NCBI GenBank assembly: GCA_946413885.1
Contig: CAMKMK010000016.1
Coordinates: 1 to 17,867, forward strand
Direction of reading: 5' to 3'
Length of the DNA stretch: 17,867 nt
From: an uncultured Prevotellaceae bacterium
Lineage (GTDB): Bacteria; Bacteroidota; Bacteroidia; Bacteroidales; Bacteroidaceae
The position numbers and the translations under genes were made by a program. The notes under the pieces were generated by a model, which saw nothing but the letters and a program-made list of their open reading frames with translations, made no database searches and was not told the DNA's origin. Position 1 is the stretch's first letter, and each line of letters starts with the position of its first letter. This document shows, piece after piece, positions 14,967-17,867 of the stretch.

Positions 14967-15016
14967 TACTTATACATGAAAGTTAATCACTTAATCAAAA
15001 AATGTAACAATAAAAA

Positions 15017-17740
15017 ATGAGCCAAAAACGTGTTTATACCTTCGGCAACGGACAAGCAGAAGGTAATGCTCAGATGCGCGAAGCTCTGGGCGGAAAGGGT
15101 GCAAACCTGGCTGAGATGAACCACATTGGTGTTCCTGTGCCTCCTGGTTTTACCATTACCACTGACACCTGCAACGAGTATTACAAGGTAGGTCAAGACA
15201 AGATTGTAGAATTGCTTAACGACGATGTGAACGAAGCTGTTGCACACATCGAGAAGCTGATGAACAGCAAGTTTGGTGATACTGAGAATCCTCTGCTTGT
15301 TTCTGTTCGCTCTGGTGCCCGCGCCTCTATGCCTGGCATGATGGATACAATCCTGAACCTGGGTCTGAACGATGAGGTTGCTGAGGGTATGGTGAAGAAG
15401 ACAGGAAATCCTCACTTCGTATACGACAGCTACCGTCGTTTTGTACAGATGTATGGTGATGTTGTGCTGGGTATGAAGCCTGTAAACAAAGAGGACATCG
15501 ACCCCTTCGAGGCTATCATCGAAAAGGTGAAGGAAGAGCAGGGAGTAACGCTGGACAAGGATCTCTCAGTGGAGAGCCTGAAGAAACTGGTTGAACTGTT
15601 CAAGAAGGCCATTAAAGACCAAACAGGAAGCGACTTCCCAACTGATCCCAAAGAACAGCTGTGGGGCGCTATCTGTGCTGTATTCCGCAGCTGGATGAAT
15701 GAACGTGCCATCCTTTACCGCAAGATGGAAGGAATTCCTGATGAGTGGGGAACCGCAGTATCCGTAATGGCGATGGTATTTGGCAACATGGGCGACACCT
15801 CTGCCACAGGTGTATGCTTCAGCCGCGATGCTGGCAACGGCGAGAATCTCTTCAATGGTGAGTATCTGATAAATGCTCAGGGTGAAGACGTTGTGGCTGG
15901 TATCCGTACACCCCAGCAGATCACAAAGATTGGCTCTCAGCGTTGGGCTGAACGTGCTGGCATCAGCGAGGAAGAGCGTCTGAGCAAATATCCTTCTATG
16001 GAGGAAGCAATGCCTGAGCTCTACAAAGAACTCGATGCCCTGCAGGACAAGCTGGAGAAGCATTACCACGACATGCAGGATATGGAGTTTACAGTACAGG
16101 AAGGCAAACTCTGGTTCTTACAGACTCGTAACGGTAAGCGTACAGGTACCGCTATGGTTAAGATCGCAATGGATCTGCTGCGCGAAGGTTTGATCGATGA
16201 GAAGACTGCCTTACTGCGTTGTGAGCCTCAGAAACTCGACGAGTTGCTGCACCCCGTCTTTGACAAGGAAGCTTTGAAGAAAGCCAAGGTAATCACTCAG
16301 GGTCTGCCCGCCAGCCCTGGAGCTGCATGTGGTCAGATTGTGTTCCACGCAGACGATGCTCAGGCTTGGCATGAGAATGGTCATCAGGTAATCATGGTTC
16401 GCATTGAGACAAGTCCTGAGGATCTTGCTGGTATGGCAAGCGCAGAAGGTATCTTGACTGCTCGTGGTGGTATGACTTCTCACGCTGCTGTGGTTGCACG
16501 TGGTATGGGTAAGTGCTGCGTGAGTGGTGCTGGTGCCATCAATGTGAACTATAAGGCTAAAACCGTAGAGATTGAAGGCATAACCTATAAGGAAGGTGAC
16601 TATCTCTCACTCAATGGAAGTACAGGTCAGGTTTACGCAGGTGAGGTTCCCACCAAGGCTGCAGAGTTGAGCGGTGACTTCAAGGCACTGATGGATTTGT
16701 GCGACAAATACACTAAGATGGAGGTTCGCACCAATGCTGATACTCCTCATGATGCTCAGGTGGCACGTGCATTTGGTGCAAAGGGTATTGGTCTGACTCG
16801 TACTGAACACATGTTCTTCGATGATCAGAAGATTGTGGCTATGCGTGAGATGATTCTCTCTGACAACGTGGAGGGTCGCAAGAAAGCTCTTGCCAAGTTA
16901 CTTCCTTATCAGACTAAAGACTTCTACGGCATTCTGCTCGCGATGGATGGACTTCCAGTAAACGTACGTCTATTGGATCCCCCATTGCATGAGTTTGTTC
17001 CCCATGATCTGAAAGGACAGCAAGAAATGGCTGACGCTATGGGTGTAAGTCTGGATCAGATTCAGAAGCGTGTTGCCTCTCTATCAGAGAACAACCCCAT
17101 GCTTGGTCATCGTGGTTGTCGCTTGGGTAACACCTATCCAGAAATCACTGAAATGCAGACAAGAGCTATCATTGGTGCTGCAATCCAACTGCGCAAGGAG
17201 GGTCACGATCCTCATCCTGAGATCATGGTTCCTCTGGTGGGCAAGCATCGCGAGTTTGAAGAGCAGGAGGCTATTATCCGCAAGACAGCTGCCAAGTTGT
17301 TTGAGGAAGAAGGAGTACAACCATTCCCCTTCAAGGTAGGTACCATGATTGAGGTTCCTCGTGCTGCCCTGACAGCTGATGCTGTGGCTGCTCACGCAGA
17401 ATACTTCTCCTTTGGTACGAACGACTTGACACAGATGACCTTCGGCTACAGTCGTGATGATATTGCTAGCTTCTTGCCTGCATATCTTGAAAAGAAGATC
17501 CTGAAGGTAGACCCATTCCAAGTATTGGATCAGAAGGGCGTTGGTCAGTTGATCAAGATGGCTGTAGAAAAGGGCCGTTCAGTACGTGCTGACCTGAAAT
17601 GTGGTATTTGTGGAGAGCATGGTGGTGAACCCAGCTCAGTTAAGTTCTGTGCAAGAATTGGCATGAACTACGCAAGCTGTTCACCTTTCCGTGTACCTAT
17701 CGCACGTCTTGCCGCCGCCCAGGCTGCTGTCGAGGAGTGA
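15017..17740 (+). CDS. ppdK: Pyruvate, phosphate dikinase
   Basis: The 907-residue enzyme interconverts pyruvate, ATP and phosphate with phosphoenolpyruvate, AMP and pyrophosphate in the cytoplasm, linking glycolysis and gluconeogenesis. The N-terminal nucleotide-binding domain shows SVRSGARASMPGMMDT. The swivelling phosphohistidine domain has GGMTSHAAVVARG with H489, the residue that carries the phosphoryl group. The C-terminal PEP/pyruvate barrel has GLTRTEHMFF, EVPRAAL and CGICGEHGGEP, where C865 is the likely catalytic cysteine. It is about 30 residues longer than the Clostridium symbiosum enzyme, which I believe is usual in Bacteroidota. It is a single-gene unit with a consensus promoter and a strong terminator. 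The regulatory Thr-Ser pair before H489 is present, but no PDRP regulator gene lies in the window. Confidence 0.98.
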   Translation: MSQKRVYTFGNGQAEGNAQMREALGGKGANLAEMNHIGVPVPPGFTITTDTCNEYYKVGQDKIVELLNDDVNEAVAHIEKLMNSKFGDTENPLLVSVRSGARASMPGMMDTILNLGLNDEVAEGMVKKTGNPHFVYDSYRRFVQMYGDVVLGMKPVNKEDIDPFEAIIEKVKEEQGVTLDKDLSVESLKKLVELFKKAIKDQTGSDFPTDPKEQLWGAICAVFRSWMNERAILYRKMEGIPDEWGTAVSVMAMVFGNMGDTSATGVCFSRDAGNGENLFNGEYLINAQGEDVVAGIRTPQQITKIGSQRWAERAGISEEERLSKYPSMEEAMPELYKELDALQDKLEKHYHDMQDMEFTVQEGKLWFLQTRNGKRTGTAMVKIAMDLLREGLIDEKTALLRCEPQKLDELLHPVFDKEALKKAKVITQGLPASPGAACGQIVFHADDAQAWHENGHQVIMVRIETSPEDLAGMASAEGILTARGGMTSHAAVVARGMGKCCVSGAGAINVNYKAKTVEIEGITYKEGDYLSLNGSTGQVYAGEVPTKAAELSGDFKALMDLCDKYTKMEVRTNADTPHDAQVARAFGAKGIGLTRTEHMFFDDQKIVAMREMILSDNVEGRKKALAKLLPYQTKDFYGILLAMDGLPVNVRLLDPPLHEFVPHDLKGQQEMADAMGVSLDQIQKRVASLSENNPMLGHRGCRLGNTYPEITEMQTRAIIGAAIQLRKEGHDPHPEIMVPLVGKHREFEEQEAIIRKTAAKLFEEEGVQPFPFKVGTMIEVPRAALTADAVAAHAEYFSFGTNDLTQMTFGYSRDDIASFLPAYLEKKILKVDPFQVLDQKGVGQLIKMAVEKGRSVRADLKCGICGEHGGEPSSVKFCARIGMNYASCSPFRVPIARLAAAQAAVEE

Positions 17741-17773
17741 TATTTAATTTATTGAAAATCAAATAATTAATTA

Positions 17774-17818
17774 CGAGAGGTTAAAGTGATACGTCAACAC
17801 TTTAACCTCTCGTTTTTT
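17774..17818 (+). terminator. Rho-independent terminator of ppdK
   Basis: CGAGAGGTTAAAGTG (17774-17788) and CACTTTAACCTCTCG (17798-17812) form a perfect 15-base-pair stem with a nine-base loop, followed directly by six Ts. It begins 34 bases after the ppdK stop codon. Confidence 0.95.
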
Positions 17819-17867
17819 CTATAATAAGCCTATAAAAATAGCCGCTATTCCGTGTGCCAATCGCAAA

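Noticed and set aside
17837..17849. AATAG-CCG-CTATT hairpin near the right end
   Set aside because: The five-base stem is too short to mean much and no gene is visible beside it.

Overview
The window looks like a chromosomal segment of a Bacteroidales bacterium, most likely Prevotella or a close relative. Several upstream regions carry the Bacteroidota-type promoter (TTTG or a close variant about 19-20 bases before TAnnTTTG). Start codons lack clear Shine-Dalgarno sites and sit behind A/T-rich leaders. Secreted carbohydrate enzymes have signal peptides ending in AQ-D, and PPDK and NudC are of the types usual in this group. I see no rRNA, tRNA, CRISPR array, transposase or phage gene.

Layout. 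(1) 67-3043, minus: a secreted GH29 alpha-L-fucosidase, then 13 bases later a HerA/DUF853-type ATPase with a long coiled-coil tail. (2) 3236-5730, plus: an alpha-D-phosphohexomutase overlapping nudC by one base (TAATG). (3) 5788-9230, minus: a three-gene unit transcribed from about 9250 leftwards: an exported xylose-isomerase-like TIM-barrel protein, a Tat-exported Gfo/Idh/MocA oxidoreductase and a secreted GH5-type glycoside hydrolase. (4) 9420-12391, plus: a small lipoprotein, a GPH-family sugar transporter and a cytoplasmic GH43 enzyme. (5) 12392-12789: a 398-base gene-free stretch with a 22-base tandem repeat whose outer edges are inverted repeats. (6) 12790-13464, plus: an unrecognised small membrane protein whose 3' end overlaps rlmD. 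(7) 13451-14869, minus: an RlmD-type rRNA/tRNA m5U methyltransferase. (8) 15017-17740, plus: pyruvate phosphate dikinase, followed by a textbook terminator.

How the genes fit together. Much of the window concerns sugars. Exported enzymes remove fucose and process or oxidise a glycan. A proton- or sodium-coupled transporter with a cytoplasmic GH43 would take up and cut pentose-containing oligosaccharides. A phosphohexomutase and PPDK stand in central carbon metabolism. No SusC/SusD pair, hybrid two-component regulator or ECF sigma/anti-sigma pair is visible, so this is not a classical polysaccharide utilisation locus.

The most unusual signal is in the transporter. It has all 12 expected GPH membrane segments, but their order appears permuted: the block that is normally TM8-11 comes before the block that is normally TM6-7. 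All three block boundaries fall in predicted periplasmic loops and at a Leu-Pro pair, so frame and membrane topology are preserved. Second in interest are the exported oxidoreductase/TIM-barrel/GH5 trio, whose TIM-barrel protein seems to have lost its lipobox cysteine by one base change, and the 22-base repeat.
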